Source: Corynebacterium massiliense DSM 45435
GTDB taxonomy: Bacteria > Actinomycetota > Actinomycetes > Mycobacteriales > Mycobacteriaceae
Direction of reading: 5' to 3'
DNA length: 64,000 nt
Assembly (NCBI RefSeq): GCF_028609805.1
Contig: NZ_CP063189.1
Location: forward strand, 62,001-126,000
Shown piece by piece: positions 33,652-42,568 of this stretch (the stretch's first letter is position 1; each line of letters begins with the position of its first letter). The position numbers and the translations under genes were made by a program. Below the pieces are notes generated by a model. It was not told the DNA's origin, did no database searches, and saw only the letters and a list, made by a program, of their open reading frames with translations.

Positions 33652-35427
33652 TTGATCGAAGCGAAGAAGTTCTTTGGCCGCGGCTCGAAGTCCGCGGCGA
33701 CCGATGAAGTATCCGACGTCGTTGTAGTGGGTGGCGGTTCCGCAGGCGCGGTCATCGCCTCCCGTCTGACCGAGAACCCTGATACCCGAGTTGTTGTCCT
33801 CGAGGCTGGCCGCGAGGATTCGCTGTGGGATCTTTTCGTGCACATGCCGTCAGCGTTCTCTTTCCCCATTGGGGCGAAGAACTACGACTGGATGTACGAG
33901 TCTGAGCCGGAGCCGGAGATGAACGGCCGCCGCATCTACCACGCGCGCGGCAAGCTGCTCGGTGGTTCCTCCTCCATCAACGGCATGATTTTCCAGCGCG
34001 GCAACCCCATGGACTACGAGAAGTGGGCCGACAACCCGGGCATGGAGCACTGGGACTACGCCCACTGCCTGCCGTACTTCAACAAGATGGAAACCGCCGC
34101 TGCCGCCGAGCCGGACGATCCGCGGCGTGGCCACGACGGACCGCTGTACCTCTCCCGCGGCCCGGCGACGAGCTCGCTGTTCCAAGCCCTGTTCAAGTCC
34201 GTCCAGCAGGCCGGTTTTGACCTGACTAACGATGTCAACGGCTACCGCCAGGAAGGCTTCGCGCCGTTCGACCGCAACATCCGCCACGGCAAGCGCTGGT
34301 CCGCCGCGCGTGCGTACCTGCACCCGAACTTGCAACGCAAGAACCTCGATGTCCGCCTGCACGCGTTCACCACCAAGGTGATCTTCGACGGCAAGAAGGC
34401 CGTCGGCGTGGAATACGAAAAGGACGGCGAGACCCGCCGCGTATACGCGGACAAGATCGTGCTGTCCGCCGGCGCAATCAATACGCCGCAGCTGCTGCAG
34501 GTCTCCGGCGTGGGCGACCGCGAGCTGCTGGAAAAGCACGGCATCGACGTCGTGCACCACCTGCCGGGCGTGGGCGAGAACCTGCAGGACCACCTCGAGG
34601 TCTACATCCAGTACGAGCTGACGAACAACACTGATTCGTCCCAGCCGTACCTGGACAAGTGGCGCTGGCCGTTCATGGGCCTGAAGTGGCTGGCCACCAA
34701 GCGCGGCCCGGTGGCCACCTCCCACTTCGAGGGCGGCGGATTCGTGCGCTCCAACGAAAACGAGCCGTACCCGAACCTCATGTTCCACTTCCTGCCGATG
34801 GCGGTGCGCTACGACGGTCAGAAGGCCGACGTCAAGCACGGCTTCCAGTGGCACGTGGGCCCGATGTTCTCCGATACGCGCGGCCACGTGCGCATCAAGA
34901 GCGCGGACATCCACGAAAAGCCGGAGATCCTCTTCAACTACCTGCGCACGGATCAGGATCGCCGCGAGTGGGTCGAGGCCGTGCGCACCGCGCGTCAACT
35001 GCTCGACACCGAGGCAATGCGCGAGATCGGCGCCCGCGAGTTCAGCCCCGGCACCGACGTGCAGAGCGACGAGGAAATCCTCGAGTGGGTACGCAACGAC
35101 GGCGAGACCGCTCTGCACCCGTCGTGCACGACCAAGATGGGCACCGAGGACGACGAGATGGCTGTGGTCGACCCCGAGTCCATGCGCGTGTGGGGGCTGG
35201 AAAACCTCTACATCGCGGATGCCGGCGTCTTCCCGTCGGTTCCGAACGGCAATATCTACGCACCGACGATGATGGTCGGCGAGAAGGCCGCGGATCTCAT
35301 TGCCGGCCGCACGCCGCTCGAGCCCAACTACGCACCGTGGTACAAGGCAGGCGAGGGCATGCCGAAGTACGCGGAAGGCGAGAAGGTTCGTGACCACGTG
35401 CACGCCATCGAAGGCGCGGATCACTAG
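33652..35427 (+). CDS. betA: Choline dehydrogenase (GMC oxidoreductase)
   Basis: The protein has 591 residues. It is FAD-dependent and oxidises choline to betaine aldehyde. The FAD-binding motif VVVGGGSAGAVIASRL is near residue 25; GMC signatures are LGGSSSINGMIFQRG near 103 and LSAGAINTPQLLQVSG near 272; the C-terminal catalytic region has LHPSCTTKMG near 490. The start is TTG at 33652, supported by a perfect AGGAGGG 8 nt upstream; the nearby ATG (33644) runs into a stop after three codons. About 15 residues precede the FAD domain. It is divergent from betT-betB across a 190-bp control region in which no BetI gene is seen. Confidence 0.9.
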   Translation: MIEAKKFFGRGSKSAATDEVSDVVVVGGGSAGAVIASRLTENPDTRVVVLEAGREDSLWDLFVHMPSAFSFPIGAKNYDWMYESEPEPEMNGRRIYHARGKLLGGSSSINGMIFQRGNPMDYEKWADNPGMEHWDYAHCLPYFNKMETAAAAEPDDPRRGHDGPLYLSRGPATSSLFQALFKSVQQAGFDLTNDVNGYRQEGFAPFDRNIRHGKRWSAARAYLHPNLQRKNLDVRLHAFTTKVIFDGKKAVGVEYEKDGETRRVYADKIVLSAGAINTPQLLQVSGVGDRELLEKHGIDVVHHLPGVGENLQDHLEVYIQYELTNNTDSSQPYLDKWRWPFMGLKWLATKRGPVATSHFEGGGFVRSNENEPYPNLMFHFLPMAVRYDGQKADVKHGFQWHVGPMFSDTRGHVRIKSADIHEKPEILFNYLRTDQDRREWVEAVRTARQLLDTEAMREIGAREFSPGTDVQSDEEILEWVRNDGETALHPSCTTKMGTEDDEMAVVDPESMRVWGLENLYIADAGVFPSVPNGNIYAPTMMVGEKAADLIAGRTPLEPNYAPWYKAGEGMPKYAEGEKVRDHVHAIEGADH

Positions 35428-35448
35428 GTAAAACCGCCCCGAAAACAG

Positions 35449-35485
35449 CCCGCCTTCAGCTGCGACGGCAGGAGGCGGGTTCTTT
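35449..35485 (+). terminator. Intrinsic terminator after betA
   Basis: CCCGCCTTC (35449-35457) pairs with GGAGGCGGG (35471-35479), with one mismatch, around a 13-nt loop; TTCTTT follows. It lies 21 bp after the betA stop and separates it from the LysE-type gene. Confidence 0.75.
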
Positions 35486-35606
35486 GCGTGTGGGGCTCGC
35501 ACAGTCCCTTTTGGGAAGGCAGTTGCCCCTACGCAAGGGGGCCGTTAGTATTCGCGTTCGTTAGTGCCATTGAAGGCGAAAGTGTGTTGTGAGAGGAGGA
35601 TGAGAC

Positions 35607-36275
35607 GTGTCGATAGCCAGTCTTTTAACCCTGGTGGGAATCTGGGCCGCTGCCGTCGCTGTACCGGGGCCGGATCTCGCGCAGGTGGTGCGGCTCGGTA
35701 TGCGTTCTACTCGCGCGGGCCTCTGGTGCGCCCTGGGTTCGGTGTCGGGCCTGGTGTTCTGGTTGACGGCGTCGTTGGCCGGCTTGTCCGCCCTCATCAC
35801 TCACCACCCGTCGGTGCTCGGGTTCCTGCAGCTGTTCGGCGGCGCCTACCTGATTTTCATGGGCTACAGCCAGGCCCACAGCATCTGGAAGAGCCGCCGC
35901 AAGCGCGCGACCACCACGGAGACAAGCGACGGCGTTTCGCGCCACCCCGGTGAGCCGTTCCAGATCATCACGAAGAAGGAATCCTTCCGCACCGGGTTGA
36001 CCACGAACCTGTCCAACCCGAAGGTGGTCATCTTCTTCGGCGCGATCTTCTCCCAGTTCATCACGCCCGACATGGGCGTGTGGTGGACCATGCTCGTCGC
36101 GGCGGCGATGCTCGCGGTCAGCACCGCCATCTTCGTCACTTACGCGCTGCTCATCCGCGTCATTTCCAAGTGGCTGATGCGCCACAGCACGGCGGTGGAC
36201 GCCGTGACTGCCGCGGTCTTCGGCGTGCTCGGCATCGTCATCATGATCCGCGGCATCGGCGCGGTGCTGGGCTAG
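35607..36275 (+). CDS. LysE/RhtB-family amino acid exporter
   Basis: The protein has 222 residues with six predicted membrane helices. The LysE/RhtB hallmarks are the early AVAVPGPDLAQVVRLGMR near residue 17, which contains the PGP motif, and the NPKVVIFFGAIFSQF segment near 137. Exports of this family include lysine, threonine, homoserine and cysteine-like metabolites; the substrate cannot be assigned. The GTG start has AGGAGG 9 nt upstream. There is no adjacent LysG-type regulator. Confidence 0.87.
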   Translation: MSIASLLTLVGIWAAAVAVPGPDLAQVVRLGMRSTRAGLWCALGSVSGLVFWLTASLAGLSALITHHPSVLGFLQLFGGAYLIFMGYSQAHSIWKSRRKRATTTETSDGVSRHPGEPFQIITKKESFRTGLTTNLSNPKVVIFFGAIFSQFITPDMGVWWTMLVAAAMLAVSTAIFVTYALLIRVISKWLMRHSTAVDAVTAAVFGVLGIVIMIRGIGAVLG

Positions 36276-36330
36276 AAATCATCCCGCGGGAGGACGCCCG
36301 CCGTCTTGCGCGCGGGCTAGACTCAGCCGC

Positions 36331-36660
36331 ATGATTTTCACCACCACAAATACCGTCGATGGTTACGAGATCGAGCAGTACCTGCGCGTTGTCGCGGGTG
36401 AGACGGTCACCGGCATCAACTTCATGAAGGACTTCGGCGCGGGCCTGCGCAACATCGTGGGCGGCCGCTCCGCCGGCTACGAGGAAGAAGCGGTGCGCGC
36501 CCGCGAGGCCGCGCTCAACGAGCTGTGGAACCGTGCCCAGGAGATCGGCGCCGACGCCGTGGTCGGCATCGCGGTCGACTACAGTCCGATGGGCACCAGC
36601 AATGACATGCTGCTCGTCTCCTGCACCGGCACCGCGGTGAAGCTGCGGCCCAAGAACTAG
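36331..36660 (+). CDS. YbjQ/UPF0145 family protein
   Basis: This 109-residue cytoplasmic protein belongs to the YbjQ (UPF0145, putative heavy-metal-binding) family, with the conserved GYEIEQYLRVVAGETVTGIN at the start and IGADAVVGIAVDY near residue 72. Members form pentamers; the function is not settled. No Cys-rich metal site is seen. A TAGACT -10 box ends 7 nt before the ATG, so it is leaderless. Confidence 0.87.
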   Translation: MIFTTTNTVDGYEIEQYLRVVAGETVTGINFMKDFGAGLRNIVGGRSAGYEEEAVRAREAALNELWNRAQEIGADAVVGIAVDYSPMGTSNDMLLVSCTGTAVKLRPKN

Positions 36661-36692
36661 AGGTGGCGCATGCCGGCAGTACACTTGCGGGC

Positions 36693-36986
36693 ATGAACGA
36701 GGCAGACGTACCTATTTCCGGTGAGTCCATCAAGCTGGGGCAGTTTCTCAAGGTGGCGAACGTCGTCGCCACCGGCGGGGAAGCGAAAGAGAGCATTGCC
36801 TCCGGCGACTTGCGCGTCAACGGCGAGGTAGAAACGCGCCGCGGCGCGACCCTCCGCCCGGGTGACGTGGTCACCCTCGGCGACGAGGTGGCCCTGCGCG
36901 TGGCGGAAGACGACGCGGACGACGACTACTTCGACGAGGCCACCGCGGACGACGACTTCGATCCGGAGAAGTGGAGGAACCTCTAA
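36693..36986 (+). CDS. S4-domain RNA-binding protein
   Basis: The protein has 97 residues. The S4-like domain (about 11-65) has KLGQFLKVANVVATGGEAK and LRVNGEVETRRG, the typical loop binding structured RNA as in ribosome-associated Hsp15 or YaaA-like proteins. A very acidic tail (about 68-97: DDADDDYFDE) follows. ATG 36693 lies 7 nt after a TACACT -10 box. Its stop overlaps the next gene by one base (TAATG), coupling the two. Confidence 0.85.
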   Translation: MNEADVPISGESIKLGQFLKVANVVATGGEAKESIASGDLRVNGEVETRRGATLRPGDVVTLGDEVALRVAEDDADDDYFDEATADDDFDPEKWRNL

Positions 36987-37756
36987 TGCCCGCCTTTCTC
37001 GCAGAAGCCGGGATGCCCTACTGGGTCGACCTCATGACGTCCGACGCGGAGAAGTCCGCCGCCTTTTACGCCGAGGTGCTCGGCTGGGAGGTCTCCGCCA
37101 CCGAAACTGACGCCTACCGCATGGGCCGGCTCCACGGCCTGCCCGTCGGCGGGTTCATCCCGCAAGACAGCGACACGTGGGTGACCTACTTCCTCTCCCG
37201 CGATCTAGACCAAGATCTCCAGCGGGTCGAGTCACTCGGCGGGAAGGTTATGGCCCCGCCGCGCTCGGTGGAGCACGGGGAGATGGCGGTGGCCTGCGAC
37301 CCGGCGGGCGGCATGTTCGGCCTCATCCAGCCTCCCGCGGGCGAGCACTTCGTCGCCGGCGGCGAGCCCGGGTGCGCGGTCTGGCACGAGCTCGCCGTCA
37401 CCCGTGACTTCCGGAAGGTCGTGGACTTCTACGCCCACCTATTCAGCTGGGACATGCAGGTCAGCGACGAATACGCCGTGGCGGAAGAAGAGGGGGCGGC
37501 GTTCGCCGGCTTGTGGAACGCGGTGGCGCTCGCCCATGAGGACACCGCCAGCCTGTGGCAGACCTACCTCGGGGTCGAAGACATCGATGCCGTGGCCGCC
37601 CGCGTGCCCGAGCTGGGTGGAACCGTTGTGCGCGGCCCGGAGGAATCGCCCTTCGGCCGCCTGTGCGCCGTCGCCGATCCGAACGGCGCGGTGGTGACGC
37701 TGGCGGAGGTGCCCAAGCCGCCGGAGGAGGAGCCGCGCGAGGGCGATCAGCTTTAG
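36986..37756 (+). CDS. Two-domain VOC (glyoxalase-fold) protein
   Basis: The protein has 256 residues: two tandem VOC/glyoxalase-like domains (about 8-120 and 128-245), each with the beta-alpha-beta fold typified by PYWVDLMTSDAEKSAAFYAE and WHELAVTRDFRKVVDFYAHL. Such proteins include hydroxylase-like enzymes, antibiotic-resistance proteins and uncharacterised carriers; the substrate is unknown. GGAGG lies 8 nt upstream of the ATG, which overlaps the S4 gene stop. The stop overlaps that of the convergent amidohydrolase by 4 bp. Confidence 0.84.
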   Translation: MPAFLAEAGMPYWVDLMTSDAEKSAAFYAEVLGWEVSATETDAYRMGRLHGLPVGGFIPQDSDTWVTYFLSRDLDQDLQRVESLGGKVMAPPRSVEHGEMAVACDPAGGMFGLIQPPAGEHFVAGGEPGCAVWHELAVTRDFRKVVDFYAHLFSWDMQVSDEYAVAEEEGAAFAGLWNAVALAHEDTASLWQTYLGVEDIDAVAARVPELGGTVVRGPEESPFGRLCAVADPNGAVVTLAEVPKPPEEEPREGDQL

Positions 37757-38520
37757 TCGGCCACCCGGTACCAACGCGCCGCGTTGTTCCAGAAGACGTC
37801 CTCTACCGCGGAATCACCCGCCGCCTCACCGACGGTCTGCCGGATAAGGTCCAGGTCGGCGTCCCTAAACGGCCGCGCGGCGCGTGTCGATGGCACATCC
37901 GTCCCCACCATCAGCGCCGCCGGGTTCACGCGCAGGATCTCCTTTATCGCGCGTGCCGGATCGAGGTCGACGCGCCCAAAGCCGGTCGCCTTGACGCGCA
38001 CGCCGGCCGCGACAAGCTCGCACAACGCCGGCAGGCCGTCGGCGTGCATGCCGAGGTGGTCGATGCTCACCGCCGGGAGCTTCGCGATGGTCCGCTGCAA
38101 CGCCGCGTCCGCCGCCACCGTGCGGGTGTCGATGTAGAGCTCCGTATGCCACCCGGCCACCTCGAACACGCGGCGGGCGAAGTGATCCAGGTCCTCCAAC
38201 CCCGCGGAACCGCCGCGCTTGAGGTTGAAGCGGACGGCGCGCACGCCGGCATCGGCAAGCTCGCGAATGTCCTCGTCCGGGGTGTCGGCGGGCAGCTGGG
38301 TCACGCCCACGAACCCGCGGCCTAGGCGCTGCAACGCGTCGGCCAGATAGGTCTGGTCGAAGCCCTGGAAGGAGCCGGACACGACAGCGCCGCCGCGCAC
38401 GCCCAGATCGCGCACGCGCTCCTGGTAGTCCGCCACCGTAAAAGGATCGGGCAGAAAGCCGTTATTTTCCTGCAGCGGGAAGGCGGGATCGATGATGTGG
38501 AGGTGGGCATCGAAAAGCAT
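37753..38520 (-). CDS. Amidohydrolase-family (TIM-barrel) hydrolase
   Basis: The protein has 255 residues. The N-terminal metal motif FDAHLHIIDP (HxH) at residue 4, a central His in SIDHLGMH near 152, and the Asp in VGTDVPSTR near 210 place it in the amidohydrolase 2 superfamily, which includes 2-pyrone-4,6-dicarboxylate lactonases and related enzymes. The substrate is unknown. A CAGAAT near -10 sits 7 nt before the ATG. It diverges from the M13 peptidase gene across 50 bp. Confidence 0.85.
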   Translation of the reverse strand: MLFDAHLHIIDPAFPLQENNGFLPDPFTVADYQERVRDLGVRGGAVVSGSFQGFDQTYLADALQRLGRGFVGVTQLPADTPDEDIRELADAGVRAVRFNLKRGGSAGLEDLDHFARRVFEVAGWHTELYIDTRTVAADAALQRTIAKLPAVSIDHLGMHADGLPALCELVAAGVRVKATGFGRVDLDPARAIKEILRVNPAALMVGTDVPSTRAARPFRDADLDLIRQTVGEAAGDSAVEDVFWNNAARWYRVAD

Positions 38521-38570
38521 GGGCTCAATTCTGCCAGTTGCCGGGGCCCAAACCCTTATGCTGGTGCAGT

Positions 38571-40517
38571 ATGACTCACTTGAACGACCTGTACCACTTC
38601 GTTAACGGACCCTGGCTGAAAAGCCACACTATTCCCGATGACCGCGGCGTGGACGGAACGTTCCACGCCCTGCGCGATGAGGCCGAGGAGTTCGTCCACT
38701 CCATCGTCGAGGAGGACACCGGCCGCGCGGGTACCCTTTTCGCCTCCTTCATGGACACCGAGGGCGTCAACGAGCGCGGCCTCGAGCCGATCGACGGCGA
38801 GCTCGACCGAATTGCATCCGCCACCAACCTCGATGAGTTCGCCCATGTCCTGGGCCAGTTCGAGCGCGACGGCGTCGGCGCGCCCGTGGCCTTCTGGGTG
38901 GAAAAGGACTCCGGCTCCGAGGAGGCGGTGGCCTACCTCATCCAGTCGGGACTGGGGCTGCCGGACGAGGCGTATTACCGCGCCGACGAGCACGCCGACA
39001 CCCTCGCCGCGTACGAGGAGCACGTGGTGGAGATGCTTGGCTTCCTCGACCCGGCCCGCCTGAATGGCCTGAGCGGCGAGGACGCGGCCGCGCGCATCGT
39101 CGCACTGGAAAAGGAGATCGCCGCAGGTCACTGGGACGTCGTGTCCACCCGCGACGCGGTCAAGACCTACAACCCGACCGAGTTTGCCGAGCTGCCCGCC
39201 GTCACCCAGACCATCCTGCGCGCCGCCGGTCTGCCGGAGCACCGCGTGGTCAACATGATGCCGTCCTTCCAGGACCACCTGGCGCAGTTGCTTGACGATG
39301 ACCGCCTGGACGACTGGAAACTCTGGGCCACCTGGCGCGTCCTGCGCACCCGCGCCGGGCTGCTGGCGGAGCAGGTGGGCAAGAAGAACTTCGAGTTCTA
39401 CGGCACCCGCCTGTCCGGCGCGACCGAGCAGCGCGACCGCTGGAAGCGCGGCGTGGGGCTCACCGAGGCGATGGTGGGCCAGGAGATCGGCAAGATCTTC
39501 GTCGACCGCCACTTCCCGGCGTCGTCCAAGGAGGAGATGCTCGAGCTGGTCGACTACCTCATCGCCGCCTACCGCGAGCGCATCAGCACGCTCGGCTGGA
39601 TGACCGAGAAGACCCGCGAACGCGCGCTGGAGAAGCTCTCGCAGTTTAAGGCGAAGATCGGTTACCCGGACACCTGGCGCGACTACTCCGGCCTGGAGTT
39701 TTCTGAAAAGGGCGCGGATCTGGTGGACAACGCACGCAAGGGCGCGGCGTTCGCCCACGACTACGAGGTGGCCAAGATCGGCAAGCCTGCGGATCGCGAT
39801 GAATGGGTCACCACCCCGCAGACCGTCAACGCCTTCTACAACCCGGTGGTCAACGACATCACCTTCCCGGCGGCCATCCTGCGTCCGCCGTTTTACAACC
39901 CGGAGGCCGACGCGGCGGAGAACTTCGGCGCTATTGGCTCGGTCATCGGCCACGAGATCGGCCACGGCTTCGACGACCAGGGCTCGCAGTACGACGGCCA
40001 CGGCAACCTGCAGTCCTGGTGGACGGACGAGGACCGCGCAGCCTTTGACAAGCTGACCGGCGAGCTGGTCGGCCAGTTCGACGGACTCATCCCGACCGTG
40101 CTGAAGGAAAACGGCGTGGAGACCTCCGGCGTCAACGGCGAGTTCACCCTGGGCGAAAACATCGGCGACCTGGGCGGTCTGGGCATCGCCGTGGTGGCCT
40201 ACGAGAACTACTGCCGCGACAAGGGCATCGACATCGACGAAGCGAAGGCGGAGTTCGAGGTCGCGGACGCCGATCCGGATCTCTACGGCACCGAGTACTC
40301 CGGCATCCAGCGCCTCTTCTTGTCCTGGGCCCGCGTGTGGCGCACCGCCATCCGCCCAGAGATGGCGCAGCAGTACCTGGCCATCGACCCGCACTCGCCG
40401 GCCGAGTTCCGCTGCAACCAGATCGCGGCGAACGTCGCGGAGTTCTACCACGCGTTCGACGTGCCGGAAGACTCCCTGATGTACCTCGCGCCGGATAAGC
40501 GCGTGACCATCTGGTAG
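38571..40517 (+). CDS. M13-family (neprilysin-like/PepO) zinc metallopeptidase
   Basis: The protein has 648 residues. It has the zinc site HEIGHGFDDQG (HExxH) near residue 464 and the third ligand Glu in ENIGDLGGLGIA near 525, with the M13 NAFYNP motif near 420. No signal peptide is present, so it is probably cytoplasmic and cleaves short peptides. Family length is typical. The ATG follows a TATGCT -10 box by 8 nt (leaderless). An alpha/beta-hydrolase-like gene follows 11 nt after the stop. Confidence 0.92.
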   Translation: MTHLNDLYHFVNGPWLKSHTIPDDRGVDGTFHALRDEAEEFVHSIVEEDTGRAGTLFASFMDTEGVNERGLEPIDGELDRIASATNLDEFAHVLGQFERDGVGAPVAFWVEKDSGSEEAVAYLIQSGLGLPDEAYYRADEHADTLAAYEEHVVEMLGFLDPARLNGLSGEDAAARIVALEKEIAAGHWDVVSTRDAVKTYNPTEFAELPAVTQTILRAAGLPEHRVVNMMPSFQDHLAQLLDDDRLDDWKLWATWRVLRTRAGLLAEQVGKKNFEFYGTRLSGATEQRDRWKRGVGLTEAMVGQEIGKIFVDRHFPASSKEEMLELVDYLIAAYRERISTLGWMTEKTRERALEKLSQFKAKIGYPDTWRDYSGLEFSEKGADLVDNARKGAAFAHDYEVAKIGKPADRDEWVTTPQTVNAFYNPVVNDITFPAAILRPPFYNPEADAAENFGAIGSVIGHEIGHGFDDQGSQYDGHGNLQSWWTDEDRAAFDKLTGELVGQFDGLIPTVLKENGVETSGVNGEFTLGENIGDLGGLGIAVVAYENYCRDKGIDIDEAKAEFEVADADPDLYGTEYSGIQRLFLSWARVWRTAIRPEMAQQYLAIDPHSPAEFRCNQIAANVAEFYHAFDVPEDSLMYLAPDKRVTIW

Positions 40518-40528
40518 GCGAGGGGTAG

Positions 40529-41308
40529 ATGACCGACACGCAGTGGACCATTGGCGGAAACGAACAGGGGCTGACGCAACAGCAGCAGCTTGCCGAGCTC
40601 TGCTCCTACCTCGACGCGCACTACGAGAAAGAGCCGGCGGATAACTACTACGCCAAGCTGCCGGATCGCATCACGCACGCGTCCATGCTGCTGCTCGGCA
40701 GCGCGGTCGATCACTCGATGCCCGGGGTGGCCTACACCGAGGGCGTCGAGTCCGCCAGCGTGCCCGAGCTGAATGCAACCCGGTTCACGGGTAGCGCGGC
40801 CGGCGAGAGCACCACCTGGGTCATCTCCCTGCACCCCGGCGACGCGTGGCGGGGTGACGGCGCACCCGTGGAGATGCAGTGGCGCCCCGAGGTCGCGGCG
40901 GTGGCGAACCTGGCGGGCGTGGTCGCGCTCGACGTGGACTACTCGCTCGCACCCGATCGGCGGGAGGCGGTCCGCCGCGCCATCGCCTATGCGCGGGACG
41001 CGGGCGCGCAGACCGTCGTGCTGTGGGGATACGCCGCCGGGGCCGCCCTTGCCGTCCAGTGCGCCGCGGATAGCGATGCCCTCGTGCTCACCTTCCCTGA
41101 CCTCCCCGGCGAAACCCTGCCCGACGATCTGCCGGTGTTTATCCAGGTCGCGAGCGAAGAGGATTCGTGCACCATCACAGCTAATGACGTCCGCGAGTAC
41201 GTCTCCCGGCGCTTCGTCTCCACCCCGGAGGTGGCGCGCCAGCGCATCGTCGACGTTTCTAGAAAATTGGTTTCAATAGGGAACTGGCAGGAGCACCCGC
41301 GCGACTAG
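40529..41308 (+). CDS. Alpha/beta-hydrolase-fold protein lacking the catalytic serine
   Basis: The protein has 259 residues. The fold is recognisable from ISLHPGDAWRGDG (oxyanion-type region, near residue 94), ALDVDYSLAPDRREAVRRA near 130 and the nucleophile elbow. The elbow reads LWGYAAGAALA near 170, so the usual GxSxG Ser is replaced by Ala. The final His-bearing loop is also not evident. It is therefore probably a non-catalytic binding protein, or its reaction differs. It follows the M13 peptidase by 11 nt and precedes a PepSY-type gene by 6 nt, forming an apparent operon. Confidence 0.7.
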   Translation: MTDTQWTIGGNEQGLTQQQQLAELCSYLDAHYEKEPADNYYAKLPDRITHASMLLLGSAVDHSMPGVAYTEGVESASVPELNATRFTGSAAGESTTWVISLHPGDAWRGDGAPVEMQWRPEVAAVANLAGVVALDVDYSLAPDRREAVRRAIAYARDAGAQTVVLWGYAAGAALAVQCAADSDALVLTFPDLPGETLPDDLPVFIQVASEEDSCTITANDVREYVSRRFVSTPEVARQRIVDVSRKLVSIGNWQEHPRD

Positions 41309-41314
41309 TACCGC

Positions 41315-42568
41315 GTGAAAAGTGCAACGAATAAAAATCGCGAAAAGCCCCCGGTCTTCGCCTTCTGGCGCCGCTTCCACGCGGTGGCCGGGGTCATCGT
41401 CACGCCGTTCCTGCTCGTCGCGGCCATCACGGGCTTCTTCTACGCCCTCGCCCCGACGCTCGAGCAGGCGGTGTACCACGACCAGCTGACGGCCACGTCC
41501 CACGCACCCGCGCGCCCGCTCGCCGAACAGGTGCGCGCCGCGCAGGAGGTACACCCCGACCTGGAACTGTCGGAGGTCGAGGTGTCCGACGATCCGGCCG
41601 CGACCACCCGCGTGCTGGTTGCCGATGACGCGCTGCCCAACTCCAGCTATTCCCGCGCCGTCTTCGTTGACCCCGGTGACGCCAGCGTGCGCGGCGACCT
41701 CGTCCAGTACGGCTCCGCCCGCGCGCTGCCGCTGCGCACCTGGCTATCCGAGGGACACCGCAGCCTGTGGCTCGGAAGCGCCGGCCGCTGGTACTCCGAG
41801 CTCGCGGCCTCCTGGATGGGCGCGCTCGCCATCGTGGGTACGTACCTGTGGTGCGTGCGGAAAAAGCGCGGCACCTCCCGCCGCCAAAAGGTGCTCACGT
41901 GGCACTCGCGCGCCGGGCTTATCCTCCTACCCGGCCTGCTCTTCCTCACCGTCACGGGCCTGACGTGGTCCGGGGTCGCGGGCGGGAACATCGGCACGCT
42001 GCGCGAACACCTTGACTGGATGCCGCCGCAGCCGATGAGCCAGACGCAGGCCATGAGCGCAGACCCGGTCCGTCAGGTCGACACCGTCGCGCGCGTCGCC
42101 CGGGAACAGGGGCTTACCGGTCTCATCAACCTCACCCCGCCCACAACGGACGGCGGCGCATGGACCGCCGCGGAGGCGCGGGAATCCTATAAGCCGCACA
42201 TGAACGCGGTGACTGTCGATGGCGCGATCGGCCACGTCATCGACCGTGTCGACTTCGCCGACTGGCCTTTCCCCGCCAAGGTCAGTGAGTGGCTCATCAA
42301 CGCCCACATGGGGTTCTTGTTCGGGATCTGGAACCAACTCGCGCTGGCGGCGGTGGCCGCCGGGCTGGGCGCCATCACCCTCGCCGGGGTGTGGATGTGG
42401 TTCCAGCGAAGAGCCACACGGCCGCGCCGCCCACTGCCCGCCGACTGGCGGCTGTGGGCGCCGCTTGCCGCCTACTCCGTCATCGCCCCGCTGTTTGGGG
42501 CGTCCTTGTTACTCTTCCTCGGCGTCGAGGCGGCGGCCCGGGCGCTTACTTCTCGCCCTCGGGCTTGA
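41315..42568 (+). CDS. PepSY-associated membrane protein
   Basis: The protein has 417 residues with four main membrane helices (near residues 20-42, 165-185, 198-220 and 330-355, plus one C-terminal), matching the PepSY_TM family. The N-terminal helix region RRFHAVAGVIVTPFLLVAAI is characteristic, as is the later WHSRAGLILLPGLLFL; conserved His residues in these helices suggest haem or iron-linked electron transfer as in some family members. The GTG start lies 6 nt after the previous stop, without a good Shine-Dalgarno. Its 3' end overlaps the convergent emb gene by 23 bp. Confidence 0.83.
   Translation: MKSATNKNREKPPVFAFWRRFHAVAGVIVTPFLLVAAITGFFYALAPTLEQAVYHDQLTATSHAPARPLAEQVRAAQEVHPDLELSEVEVSDDPAATTRVLVADDALPNSSYSRAVFVDPGDASVRGDLVQYGSARALPLRTWLSEGHRSLWLGSAGRWYSELAASWMGALAIVGTYLWCVRKKRGTSRRQKVLTWHSRAGLILLPGLLFLTVTGLTWSGVAGGNIGTLREHLDWMPPQPMSQTQAMSADPVRQVDTVARVAREQGLTGLINLTPPTTDGGAWTAAEARESYKPHMNAVTVDGAIGHVIDRVDFADWPFPAKVSEWLINAHMGFLFGIWNQLALAAVAAGLGAITLAGVWMWFQRRATRPRRPLPADWRLWAPLAAYSVIAPLFGASLLLFLGVEAAARALTSRPRA

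Noticed and set aside
38556..40451. A 631-codon minus-strand open frame opposite the M13 peptidase
   Set aside because: The plus-strand gene has an intact HExxH site and promoter; this frame has biased, domain-free composition.
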